Assembly (NCBI GenBank): GCA_947085045.1
Contig: CAMTUU010000007.1
Coordinates: forward strand, 1-64,000
From: Pseudolysinimonas_A sp947085045
GTDB taxonomy: Bacteria; Actinomycetota; Actinomycetes; Actinomycetales; Microbacteriaceae
Direction: 5' to 3'
DNA: 64,000 nucleotides
Positions 49,070-57,430 of this stretch are shown here, in pieces. Within the stretch, counting starts at the first letter, position 1, and each line of letters opens with the position of its first letter. The translations under genes and the position numbers were made by a program. The notes beneath the pieces are model-generated. The model had not been told where the DNA came from. It saw nothing but the letters and a program-made list of their open reading frames with translations, and did no database searches.

Positions 49070-51145
49070 TCAGCTCGCCGCGGCGAGCGATTCCTTCGCG
49101 GCCGCGACGAGGGCCGCGGTGGTGATGCCGAACTCGCGGTACAGGGTCTTGTAGTCGGCGGACGCGCCGAAGTGCTCGATCGAAATGCTCCGGCCGGCGT
49201 CGCCCACGTAGGGACGCCAGGTGAGGCCGAGACCGGCCTCGATCGAGACGCGCGCCTTCACGCCCGCCGGGAGGACCGACTCGCGGTAGTCGGCGTCTTG
49301 TTCCTCGAACCACTCCTGGCACGGGAAGGAGACGACGCGCGCCGCGATGCCGGAGGTCTCGAGTTCGGCAGCCGCCTCGACCGCGAACTGCACCTCGGAA
49401 CCCGATCCGATCAAGATGACGTCGGGCGTCGGCTTGGAGCCGTCGACCAGCACGTACGCGCCCTTCGCGGTGCCCTCCGCCGAGTGGACGACCGTGCGGT
49501 CGAACACCGGGAGGTTCTGGCGGCTGAGCGCGATCCCGGCCGGTCCGTTGCGACGCTCCAGGATGGTGCGCCAGGCGACGGCGACCTCATTGGCGTCGGC
49601 GGGACGTACGACATCCAGCCCCGGGATCGCGCGCAGGGTGGTGAGCTGCTCGATCGGCTGGTGGGTGGGGCCGTCCTCGCCGAGCGCGACCGAGTCGTGC
49701 GTCCAGACGAAGATCGAGGGCGCCCTCATCAGCGCCGCGAGCCGCACCGCCGGACGCATGTAGTCGCTGAAGATCAGGAACGTGCCGCCGAACGGGCGCG
49801 TGTTGCCGTGCAGCACGATGCCGTTGAGGATCGCGCCCATCGCGTGTTCGCGGATGCCGAAGTGCAGCACGCGGCCGTACGGATTGCCGGTCCACTCGTG
49901 GGTCGACCACTTGGTCGGGATGAACGACGCGGCGCCTTCGATGGTGGTGAGGTTCGACTCCGCGAGGTCGGCCGAGCCGCCCCACAGCTCCGGGATCACG
50001 GCGCCGAGCGACCCGAGCACCTTGCCGGAGGCCGCGCGGGTCGAGACCTCCTTGCCGGGCTCGAAGACCGGCAGCGCGGCGTCGACGCCGTCGGGGAGTT
50101 CGCCCGACAGCACGCGGTCGAGCAGCCGCTTGCGCTCGGGGTTCGCTGTCGCCCAGGCGTCGAACTCGGTCTGCCAGGCGGCGTGCGCCGCGGCGCCCCG
50201 GTCGATCGCCTGACGGGTGTGCGCGAGCACCTCGTCGGCGACGACGAAGCTCTGGGCGGGATCGAACCCGAGCACCTGCTTCAGACCCGCCAGCTCGTCG
50301 GCGCCGAGCGCGGACCCGTGGATCTTGCCGGTGTTCTGCTTGGTCGGGCTCGGCCAGCCGATGATCGTCTTGAGGATGATCAGGCTCGGCTTCACCCGCT
50401 CGCCCTGCGCCGCGAGGATCGCGTCGTGCAGCGCGGCGACGTCTTCGACGTACTCGCCGGTCTTCTTCCAGTCGACGGTCTGCACCTGCCAGCCGTACGA
50501 CTCGTAGCGGGCGGCCACATCCTCGGTGAACGCGATGTCGGTGTCGTCTTCGATCGAGATCTGGTTGGAGTCGTAGATCGCGATGAGGTTGCCGAGTTCC
50601 TGGTGCCCGGCGAGCGACGACGCCTCGGCGCTGACCCCTTCCTGCAGGTCGCCGTCCCCGGCGATCACGTAGACGAAGTGGTCGAACGGGCTCGAGCGGT
50701 CGGCGGCGTCGGGATCGAACAGCCCGCGCTCGAAGCGCTGCGCGTAGGCGAAGCCGACCGCTGATGCGATGCCCTGACCGAGCGGGCCGGTCGTGATCTC
50801 GACGCCGTCGGTGTGGTGGTATTCGGGGTGGCCGGGCGTCTTCGAGCCCCAGGTGCGCAGCGCCTTCAGGTCGTCGAGCTCGAGTCCGTAGCCGCCGAAG
50901 TAGAGCTGCACGTATTGCGTGAGCGACGAGTGGCCCGCGGACAGGATGAACCGGTCGCGGCCGATCCACTCGTTGTCCTTGGGGTCGCGGCGCATGACCT
51001 TCTGGAAGAGGAGGTAAGCAGCCGGAGCGAGACTCATCGCCGTGCCGGGGTGTCCGTTCCCGACCTTCTCGACGGCGTCCGCCGCGAGGATCTTGGCAGT
51101 GGCGACAGCCGTGTCGTCGACGGCCTCCCAGGAGAGTTCTGGCAC
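49070..51145 (-). CDS. tkt: Transketolase
   Basis: Transketolase moves two-carbon units using thiamine diphosphate. From the GTG at 51145 the product is 691 residues. It has KVGNGHPGTAMSLAPAAYLL, the ThDP motif AGDGDLQEGVSAEASSLAG ... YDSNQISIEDDT, FGIREHAMGAILNGI, and HDSVALGEDGPTHQPIEQL. The start was chosen for gaaagg 8 nt upstream and the family N-terminus. It is the first gene of the six-gene operon tkt-tal-pgi-zwf-opcA-pgl. Confidence 0.96.
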   Translation of the reverse strand: MPELSWEAVDDTAVATAKILAADAVEKVGNGHPGTAMSLAPAAYLLFQKVMRRDPKDNEWIGRDRFILSAGHSSLTQYVQLYFGGYGLELDDLKALRTWGSKTPGHPEYHHTDGVEITTGPLGQGIASAVGFAYAQRFERGLFDPDAADRSSPFDHFVYVIAGDGDLQEGVSAEASSLAGHQELGNLIAIYDSNQISIEDDTDIAFTEDVAARYESYGWQVQTVDWKKTGEYVEDVAALHDAILAAQGERVKPSLIILKTIIGWPSPTKQNTGKIHGSALGADELAGLKQVLGFDPAQSFVVADEVLAHTRQAIDRGAAAHAAWQTEFDAWATANPERKRLLDRVLSGELPDGVDAALPVFEPGKEVSTRAASGKVLGSLGAVIPELWGGSADLAESNLTTIEGAASFIPTKWSTHEWTGNPYGRVLHFGIREHAMGAILNGIVLHGNTRPFGGTFLIFSDYMRPAVRLAALMRAPSIFVWTHDSVALGEDGPTHQPIEQLTTLRAIPGLDVVRPADANEVAVAWRTILERRNGPAGIALSRQNLPVFDRTVVHSAEGTAKGAYVLVDGSKPTPDVILIGSGSEVQFAVEAAAELETSGIAARVVSFPCQEWFEEQDADYRESVLPAGVKARVSIEAGLGLTWRPYVGDAGRSISIEHFGASADYKTLYREFGITTAALVAAAKESLAAAS

Positions 51146-51200
51146 GGGGAATGAGCCTTTCGCAGAAGGGGATGAGACCCGGGTGGCACGGGCCAGCTCC

Positions 51201-51206
51201 AGCATA
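51201..51206 (-). promoter_or_regulatory. Candidate -10 for the pentose-phosphate operon
   Basis: On the minus strand TATGCT would place the transcription start about 49 nt before the tkt GTG. No clear -35 was seen. Confidence 0.35.
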
Positions 51207-51278
51207 CCGAGGCGGCTCGTCCGGCTCCGGCCCGGGGATCGGGCCGTCCGGGGATCGGGCCGCTCGCGGGAGGTCGTT

Positions 51279-51284
51279 TACACT
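51279..51284 (+). promoter_or_regulatory. -10 box for leaderless ctaB
   Basis: TACACT ends exactly 6 nt before the ctaB ATG; no Shine-Dalgarno is present. Confidence 0.5.
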
Positions 51285-51290
51285 CGAGGT

Positions 51291-52232
51291 ATGCAGGGAG
51301 CCGTCGACAGCCCCGTCGAGGCCCCCCTCGCGGTCCGTGCCGGCATCCTCGTCAGACTCGGCGGCTACGTCGCCCTGACGAAGCCCCGGGTGGTCGAGCT
51401 GCTGCTGGTCACCACGGCGCCCGTGATGATCCTCGCCGCCCGCGGCATCCCGGATCTCTGGCTCGTGCTGGGCACTCTCGTCGGCGGCTACTTCTCGGCC
51501 GGGTCGGCGCACGCGTTCAACAGCTACCTCGAGCGCGACATCGACAAGAAGATGGCGCGCACGAGCAAGCGCCCGCTGGTCACCGGGGTGTTGACCCCGC
51601 GCGAGGCGCTGATCTTCGCCTGGGCCACGGGGATCGGCTCGACCCTCTTCTTCGGACTGCTGATCAACTGGCTGGCGGCGGTGCTCTCCGTCATCGCCAT
51701 CCTGATCTACGTCGTGCTCTACACGCTCGTGCTCAAGCGCCGCACCCCGCAGAACATCGTCTGGGGCGGGGCCGCCGGGTGCATGCCCGTGCTCATCGGC
51801 TGGGCGGCGGTCACCGGGTCGCTCGACTGGGCTCCGATCATCCTGTTCGGCGTGGTGTTCCTCTGGACTCCCGCCCACTACTGGCCGCTCTCGATGCGCT
51901 ATCGCGACGACTACGCGGCCGCCGAGGTTCCGATGCTCGCGGTCGTGCGGGGGCGTTCGGCCGTCGGCCTCCAGGTGGTGCTCTACGCCTGGGCGACCGT
52001 CGTCTGCTCGCTGCTGCTGATCCCGGTCGCCTCGATGGGGGTGCTGTACACGGTCGTCGCGGCGCTCTCCGGCGCCTGGTTCGTCGTCGAGTCGCACCGT
52101 CTGTACGCGGGGGCGATCCGCGGCGACGAACTCACGCCGATGCGCGTCTTCCACGCCTCGATCACCTACCTGACCCTGGTCTTCGTCGCGGTCGGCATCG
52201 ATCCGCTGCTGCGCCTGTCCCTCCCCTTCTGA
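51291..52232 (+). CDS. ctaB: Protoheme IX farnesyltransferase CtaB
   Basis: CtaB adds a farnesyl group to heme B to make heme O for cytochrome oxidase. The 313-residue integral membrane protein of the UbiA family has the prenyl-diphosphate-binding motif HAFNSYLERDIDKKMART near residues 80-96 and the second aspartate region YRDDYAAAEVPML. About eight to nine hydrophobic helices are visible. ATG at 51291 is set by the -10 spacing; upstream in-frame sequence lies in the tkt leader. ctaA follows after 2 nt. Confidence 0.95.
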   Translation: MQGAVDSPVEAPLAVRAGILVRLGGYVALTKPRVVELLLVTTAPVMILAARGIPDLWLVLGTLVGGYFSAGSAHAFNSYLERDIDKKMARTSKRPLVTGVLTPREALIFAWATGIGSTLFFGLLINWLAAVLSVIAILIYVVLYTLVLKRRTPQNIVWGGAAGCMPVLIGWAAVTGSLDWAPIILFGVVFLWTPAHYWPLSMRYRDDYAAAEVPMLAVVRGRSAVGLQVVLYAWATVVCSLLLIPVASMGVLYTVVAALSGAWFVVESHRLYAGAIRGDELTPMRVFHASITYLTLVFVAVGIDPLLRLSLPF

Positions 52233-52234
52233 AC

Positions 52235-53206
52235 GTGAGACTGCAGACTCCGCTCGGGTGGGCCGCCTCCCGCTGGGAACTCGGCTCCCGGGCGCTGCGC
52301 TGGGGTACGACGGCGGCGCTCGTGGCGAGCATCCTGATCGTGCTCGGCGGGGTCGTCGTGCGGGTCACCGGCTCGGGCCTCGGCTGCCCCACCTGGCCCA
52401 CCTGCGACGGTACGAACGTGATCCAGGTCGTGCCCGACTCGATCCAGCTCCTCATCGAGCAGACCAATCGGATGGTGACCGGACTGCTCGTGCTCGCGGT
52501 CGGTTGGGCGATCGTGGCCGCCCGCCTGCAGCGACCCCGCGATCGGATGCTGACGCGCCTGGCCTGGTCGATGTTCTGGCTCGTCGTGGCGAACGCCCTC
52601 GCCGGCGGCGTCACCGTGCTCGCGCACCTGAGCCCCTGGGTCGTGGCCCTGCACTTCGTCCTCGCCATGGGTCTGCTGGCCTGCGCCACGTTCACCTGGC
52701 ACCGGGCGCGCTGGACCGGCGGCGACGGACCGCGGCCGTCCGCCGGGTCGCGCACGCTCGCCTGGGCGCTCGTCATCGCGACCGGCGTCGTCGTCGTCTC
52801 CGGCACCCTGGTCACCGGCTCCGGGCCGCACGCGGGCGACTCGGCCGACATCCCGCGGATGGGGTTCGACTGGAGCGTCGTCGTCGTGGTGCACGGCGCC
52901 TCCGCCGTCGGCGTGCTGGCGATCGCGGTCGCCCTCGCCTTCCGGTTGCGCGCCGAGTCGGGGGGGCGGCTCGCGCTCACCCGGGTCGGTGTCTTCCTGC
53001 TCGTGCTGTTCGTGCAGCTGACCCTCGGCGTCACCCAGTCGCTCATCGGCATCCCCGAGGTGCTCGTCGCGATCCACGTGACGATCGCGGCGCTGGTCTG
53101 GATCGGCGCGCTGCGCGTGCTTCTCGACACCGATCCGCGGCTCTGGGCGGTGCGCGACCACCAGCTCGTCGTGCCGCCGAACGCGGAGCCGGTGCCCAGC
53201 CGCTGA
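52235..53206 (+). CDS. ctaA: Heme A synthase CtaA
   Basis: CtaA oxidises heme O to heme A. The 323-residue membrane protein has eight predicted helices. GGVVVRVTGSGLGCPTWPTCDG near residue 35, the heme-ligand region IEQTNRMVTGLLVLAV (where other CtaA have His or a substitution), VALHFVLAM, GPHAGD and VVVHGASAVGVLAIA are typical. GTG start 2 nt after ctaB. With ctaB and the SURF1 gene near the window end, it serves aa3-type oxidase assembly. Confidence 0.92.
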   Translation: MRLQTPLGWAASRWELGSRALRWGTTAALVASILIVLGGVVVRVTGSGLGCPTWPTCDGTNVIQVVPDSIQLLIEQTNRMVTGLLVLAVGWAIVAARLQRPRDRMLTRLAWSMFWLVVANALAGGVTVLAHLSPWVVALHFVLAMGLLACATFTWHRARWTGGDGPRPSAGSRTLAWALVIATGVVVVSGTLVTGSGPHAGDSADIPRMGFDWSVVVVVHGASAVGVLAIAVALAFRLRAESGGRLALTRVGVFLLVLFVQLTLGVTQSLIGIPEVLVAIHVTIAALVWIGALRVLLDTDPRLWAVRDHQLVVPPNAEPVPSR

Positions 53207-53220
53207 GCGGACGCAGCCTG

Positions 53221-53352
53221 TAGACTCGGGAGGCTAGAGAGCACCAGCGCTGCTGCCCGATGCGTAGTTGCAATGCACCGCTAGCTGCGACAGCAGCGCG
53301 GAATGCTGACACGAGCGGAATGGTTCGCTTCAGCAGGAAAAGAGGCTCACCC
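53221..53352 (+). promoter_or_regulatory. suf promoter and structured leader
   Basis: TAGACT at 53221-53226 is a candidate -10, giving a leader of about 120 nt. In it, GCGCTGCTG (53247-53255) pairs perfectly with CAGCAGCGC (53291-53299). The 35-nt loop holds the near-palindrome GTTGCAATGCACC (53268-53280), a possible operator. A Shine-Dalgarno-like aaaagagg precedes the sufB ATG. Confidence 0.45.
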
Positions 53353-54771
53353 ATGTCAGACGTCCTGATCGATCGTCCGGAACTCAACGACCTCGGAAAC
53401 TACGAGTTCGGCTGGTCCGACTCCGACTCCGCCGGATCGAATGCCCGTCGCGGCATCTCCGACGAGGTCGTCGAGAACATCTCGGCGCTCAAGAACGAGC
53501 CCGAGTGGATGCGCAAGATGCGTCTCAAGGCGCTCAAGATCTTCGGCATGAAGCCGATGCCGACGTGGGGCGCCGATCTGTCGGGCATCGACTTCGACAA
53601 CATCAAGTACTTCGTGCGTTCGACCGAGAAGCAGGCGCAGTCCTGGGAAGATCTGCCGGAAGACATCCGCAACACGTACGAGCGGCTCGGCATCCCCGAG
53701 GCGGAGCGCTCGCGCCTGGTCTCCGGCGTCGCCGCCCAGTACGAGTCCGAAGTCGTCTACCACCAGATCCGCGAAGACCTGGAGGCGCAGGGCGTCATCT
53801 TCCTCGACACCGACACGGCGCTGAAGGAGCACCCGGAGCTCTTCCAGGAGTACTTCGGCACCGTGATCCCCTCGGGCGACAACAAGTTCGCCGCGCTGAA
53901 CACCGCGGTGTGGTCGGGCGGCTCGTTCGTCTACGTGCCGAAGGGCGTGCACGTCGAGATCCCGCTGCAGGCGTACTTCCGCATCAACACCGAGAACATG
54001 GGCCAGTTCGAGCGGACGCTGATCATCGCCGACGAGGGCTCGTACATCCACTACATCGAGGGCTGCACGGCCCCGATCTACAAGTCGGACTCGCTGCATT
54101 CGGCGGTCGTCGAGATCATCGTGAAGAAGAACGCCCGCGTGCGGTACACGACGATCCAGAACTGGTCGAACAACGTCTACAACCTCGTTACCAAGCGCGC
54201 GATCGCGCACGAGGGCGCGACGATGGAGTGGATCGACGGCAACATCGGCTCCAAGGTCACGATGAAGTACCCGTCGATCTACCTCGTGGGCGAGCACGCG
54301 AAGGGCGAGACCCTGTCGGTCGCGTTCGCCGGTCCCGGGCAGCACCAGGATGCCGGCGCCAAGATGATCCACCTCGCGCCGTACACGACCTCGTCGATCG
54401 TCTCGAAGTCGATCGCTCGCGGCGGCGGTCGTGCGGGCTACCGCGGCGAGGTACGGGTCGGCGAGAACGCCCACCACTCCGCCAACACCGTCCGCTGCGA
54501 CGCGCTCCTGGTCGACTCGATCTCGCGGTCGGACACCTACCCCGCGATCGACATCCGCGTCGACGACGTGCAGCTCGGCCACGAGGCCACGGTCTCGCGC
54601 GTCTCGGAGGAGCAGCTGTTCTACCTGATGTCCCGCGGCATGGCCGAAGACGAGGCCATGGCGATGATCGTGCGCGGCTTCATCGAGCCGATCGCCCGCG
54701 AGCTGCCGATGGAGTACGCGCTCGAACTCAACAAGCTCATCGAGATGAGCATGGAAGGCTCGGTCGGCTAG
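53353..54771 (+). CDS. sufB: Fe-S cluster assembly protein SufB
   Basis: SufB is the scaffold subunit of the SufBCD complex that builds Fe-S clusters. The 472-residue product has WMRKMRLKALKIFG, FVYVPKGVHVEIPLQAYFRIN, GCTAPIYKSDSLHSAVVEI, and the C-terminal HEATVSRVSEEQLFYLMSRG. An in-frame ATG at 53260 would add 31 unconserved residues and lies in the leader, so the ATG at 53353 is preferred. It starts an operon of five overlapping genes. Confidence 0.97.
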   Translation: MSDVLIDRPELNDLGNYEFGWSDSDSAGSNARRGISDEVVENISALKNEPEWMRKMRLKALKIFGMKPMPTWGADLSGIDFDNIKYFVRSTEKQAQSWEDLPEDIRNTYERLGIPEAERSRLVSGVAAQYESEVVYHQIREDLEAQGVIFLDTDTALKEHPELFQEYFGTVIPSGDNKFAALNTAVWSGGSFVYVPKGVHVEIPLQAYFRINTENMGQFERTLIIADEGSYIHYIEGCTAPIYKSDSLHSAVVEIIVKKNARVRYTTIQNWSNNVYNLVTKRAIAHEGATMEWIDGNIGSKVTMKYPSIYLVGEHAKGETLSVAFAGPGQHQDAGAKMIHLAPYTTSSIVSKSIARGGGRAGYRGEVRVGENAHHSANTVRCDALLVDSISRSDTYPAIDIRVDDVQLGHEATVSRVSEEQLFYLMSRGMAEDEAMAMIVRGFIEPIARELPMEYALELNKLIEMSMEGSVG

Positions 54772-55937
54772 TGGCCGCCGCAGCCGACGCCGCGGAGCGG
54801 CTGGGTATCGTCGCGCACACCGACGGCCCCGTGGTTCCCGTGCAGACGCGCTCGGAGCGACCCGCCTCGACCGAGCACGATTTCTTCCCCGCCGTCGAAG
54901 GCTGGGAGGCGGAGTGGAAGCTCACGCCCGTCGCCAAGATCCGGGAGCTCATCGACGGCGACCTCGACGGTTCGCCGTACCCGGTGCAGTATCCCGACGT
55001 CGCCGGCACGACCGTCGAGTGGATCGACCGCACGGATGCGCGCATCGGCACGGCGGGCATCCCCGAGGAGCGCGCCGCCGCGAACGCCTGGAGCTCGTTC
55101 GAGAAGGCGATGTCGATCCGGGTCGACGGCGAACCGGACGCTCTCACGGTGACCCGGGCTGCGCTCGGCACGACGCCGAAGGCCGCGCACGTCCTCATCG
55201 AGGCCGCCCCGCAGTCGAAGGGGCTCGTCGTGCTCGACAGCCGCGGCTCGGCCACGCTCTCCGAGAACGTCGAGATCCTCGTGGGCCAGGGCGCCGACCT
55301 CACGGTCGTCAGCCTCCAGGAATGGGATGCCGACGCCCGCCACCTCGCGAGCCACTTCGCGTCGATCGGCAAGGATGCCAAGCTGACCCACATCGTCGTC
55401 TCGCTCGGCGGCGCGATCGTGCGGGTCAACCCGTCGGCGCACCTCGCCGGCGAGGGCTCGGATGCCGAACTGCTCGGCGTCTACTTCGCGGATGCCGGCC
55501 AGCACCTCGAGCAGCGCGTCTACGTGCACCACGACGCCGCGCACACGCGCAGCCGGGTCACCTACAAGGGTGCGCTCAACGGCGCGGACGCCCGCACGGT
55601 CTGGGTCGGCGACGTGCTGATCGGTCCGAACGCGATCGGCACCGACACCTACGAGCAGAACCGCAACCTCGTGCTCTCCGAGGGCACCCGGGCGGACAGC
55701 ATCCCGAACCTCGAGATCCAGACCGGCGACATCGTCGGCGCGGGGCACGCCAGCGCCACCGGCCGCTTCGACGACGAGCACCTCTTCTACCTGCAGGCCC
55801 GCGGCATCACCGAGGCGGAGGCCCGACGTCTCGTCGTGCTCGGCTTCCTCGTCGAGGTCGTGCTGCGCATCCCCGAGGCCGGCCTGCAGACCCGCCTCAT
55901 CGACGCCCTCGTCGCGGAGCTGGAGGGGGCCGCGTGA
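54771..55937 (+). CDS. sufD: Fe-S cluster assembly protein SufD
   Basis: SufD is the SufB paralogue in the SufBCD complex. The 388-residue product has TEHDFFPAVEGWEAEWKLTPV, LDSRGSATLSENVEILVG, a beta-helix core and the C-terminal GHASATGRFDDEHLFYLQARGITEAEARRLVVLGF. The GTG start overlaps the last base of the sufB stop. It overlaps the Rieske gene by 4 nt. Confidence 0.95.
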   Translation: MAAAADAAERLGIVAHTDGPVVPVQTRSERPASTEHDFFPAVEGWEAEWKLTPVAKIRELIDGDLDGSPYPVQYPDVAGTTVEWIDRTDARIGTAGIPEERAAANAWSSFEKAMSIRVDGEPDALTVTRAALGTTPKAAHVLIEAAPQSKGLVVLDSRGSATLSENVEILVGQGADLTVVSLQEWDADARHLASHFASIGKDAKLTHIVVSLGGAIVRVNPSAHLAGEGSDAELLGVYFADAGQHLEQRVYVHHDAAHTRSRVTYKGALNGADARTVWVGDVLIGPNAIGTDTYEQNRNLVLSEGTRADSIPNLEIQTGDIVGAGHASATGRFDDEHLFYLQARGITEAEARRLVVLGFLVEVVLRIPEAGLQTRLIDALVAELEGAA

Positions 55938-56251
55938 GCACGAAGGTCTGCGCCCTCGGCGACCTCTCCGTGTCCACCGCGAAGAAGGTCGTCGTCGACG
56001 GAACCCCGATCGCGGTCGTCATGGATTCCGCCGGTGAGGTGCACGCCCTCGGCGACACCTGCACGCACGGCGACATCTCGCTGTCCGAGGGGTTCGTCGA
56101 AGACGACACCCTCGAATGCTGGGCCCACGGCTCGAAGTTCGAGCTGACGACCGGCAAGCCCCTCACCCTCCCGGCCTACGAGCCGGTACCCGTCTTCGCG
56201 GTCGAGATCATCGACGGCGACATCTACATCGGAGAGAAGATCTCGTCATGA
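55934..56251 (+). CDS. Rieske-type ferredoxin of the suf operon
   Basis: The 105-residue protein has the Rieske ligands in order: CTH in GDTCTHGDISLSEGF and CWAH in LECWAHGSKFELTTGKPL, so it should bind a 2Fe-2S cluster with two Cys and two His. It resembles non-heme Rieske ferredoxins of dioxygenase systems, but its position between sufD and sufC, with 4-nt overlaps on both sides, ties it to Fe-S assembly in actinobacteria. The electron partner is unknown. Confidence 0.92.
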   Translation: MSTKVCALGDLSVSTAKKVVVDGTPIAVVMDSAGEVHALGDTCTHGDISLSEGFVEDDTLECWAHGSKFELTTGKPLTLPAYEPVPVFAVEIIDGDIYIGEKISS

Positions 56252-57021
56252 GCACCCTCGTCATCACGAACCTGCAGGTCTCGATCGACGCCGACGGCGT
56301 CAAGAAGCCCATCCTCAAGGGCGTCGACCTGACCATCGAGCAGGGCGCCATCCACGCGATCATGGGCCCTAACGGCTCGGGCAAGTCGACGCTCGCGTAC
56401 ACGATCGCCGGCCACCCCCGGTACACCGTCGACGGCGGCTCGATCACCCTCGACGGCGAGGACGTGCTGTCGATGAGCGTCGACGAGCGCGCCCGGGCGG
56501 GCCTCTTCCTCGCGATGCAGTACCCGGTCGAGATCCCCGGCGTCACCGTCGCGAACTTCCTGCGCACCGCGAAGACCGCGATCGACGGCGAGGCCCCCTC
56601 GATCCGCTCGTGGGGTCCCACGCTCAAGCAGGCGATGACCGACCTCAAGATGGATCCGGCGTTCGCCGCGCGGAACGTCAACGAGGGCTTCTCGGGCGGC
56701 GAGAAGAAACGGCACGAGATCGTGCAGCTCGAGTTGCTCAAACCGAAGTTCGCGGTGCTCGACGAGACCGACTCCGGCCTCGACGTCGATGCGCTCAAGA
56801 TCGTCTCCGAGGGCGTCAACCGTGCGCACACCAACACCGGCCTCGGCATCCTGCTGATCACGCACTACACCCGCATCCTGCGCTACATCAAGCCGGATTT
56901 CGTGCACGTCTTCGTCGACGGCAAGGTAGCCGAGGAGGGCGGCCCCGAGCTCGCCGACCGGCTCGAGAACGAGGGCTACGACAGGTATCTGAGCGGCGCG
57001 GCCGTGGACGAGGCCGTCTGA
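56248..57021 (+). CDS. sufC: Fe-S assembly ATPase SufC
   Basis: SufC is the ABC-type ATPase that drives SufBCD. The 257-residue protein has Walker A MGPNGSGKSTLAYTIAGHP, signature FSGGEKKRHEIVQLELLKPK and Walker B FAVLDETDSGLDVDALKIV. The ATG overlaps the Rieske stop, and its stop shares a base with the next start. Confidence 0.97.
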   Translation: MSTLVITNLQVSIDADGVKKPILKGVDLTIEQGAIHAIMGPNGSGKSTLAYTIAGHPRYTVDGGSITLDGEDVLSMSVDERARAGLFLAMQYPVEIPGVTVANFLRTAKTAIDGEAPSIRSWGPTLKQAMTDLKMDPAFAARNVNEGFSGGEKKRHEIVQLELLKPKFAVLDETDSGLDVDALKIVSEGVNRAHTNTGLGILLITHYTRILRYIKPDFVHVFVDGKVAEEGGPELADRLENEGYDRYLSGAAVDEAV

Positions 57022-57350
57022 TGCCCTCCGCGTTGGCCCCGGAACTCTTCAACAACGTCGAAGAGGGACTCAAGGACGTCATCGACCCGGAGCTCGGGGT
57101 CAACATCGTCGACCTCGGCCTCATCTACGACCTGGCCTGGGACGACGACAACGACGCGCTGATCATCTCGATGACGCTCACCTCGGCCGGCTGCCCGCTC
57201 ACCGACGTGATCGAGGAGCAGACCGCGCAATCGCTCGACGGGATCGTCGAGCGCTTCCGCATCAACTGGGTCTGGATGCCGCCGTGGGGTCCGGAGAAGA
57301 TCACCGACGACGGGCGCGACATGATGCGCGCGATCGGCTTCAGCATCTGA
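57021..57350 (+). CDS. sufT: Fe-S maturation factor SufT (MIP18/DUF59 family)
   Basis: The 109-residue product has the DUF59 pattern GLKDVIDPELGVNIVDLGLIYDL near its N-terminus and the cysteine in MTLTSAGCPLTDVIEEQ, followed by WMPPWGPEKIT. Members help mature Fe-S proteins. It ends the operon. sufS and sufU, which usually sit between sufC and sufT, are missing, so sulfur delivery must come from genes elsewhere. Confidence 0.9.
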   Translation: MPSALAPELFNNVEEGLKDVIDPELGVNIVDLGLIYDLAWDDDNDALIISMTLTSAGCPLTDVIEEQTAQSLDGIVERFRINWVWMPPWGPEKITDDGRDMMRAIGFSI

Positions 57351-57418
57351 CGCGACGGCGTCTGCCCCTCCTACGGAGGGCCCCCTGACGGGGTGACGCG
57401 CGGAATTCCGGGCGTGAG

Positions 57419-57424
57419 TAGCCT
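57419..57424 (+). promoter_or_regulatory. -10 box for leaderless histidine kinase gene
   Basis: TAGCCT ends exactly 6 nt before the GTG at 57431. Confidence 0.5.
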
Positions 57425-57430
57425 GAGAAC

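Noticed and set aside
53260..53352. In-frame 31-residue N-terminal extension of SufB from an ATG at 53260
   Set aside because: The extension is not conserved and overlaps the hairpin leader. The ATG at 53353 gives the family N-terminus.
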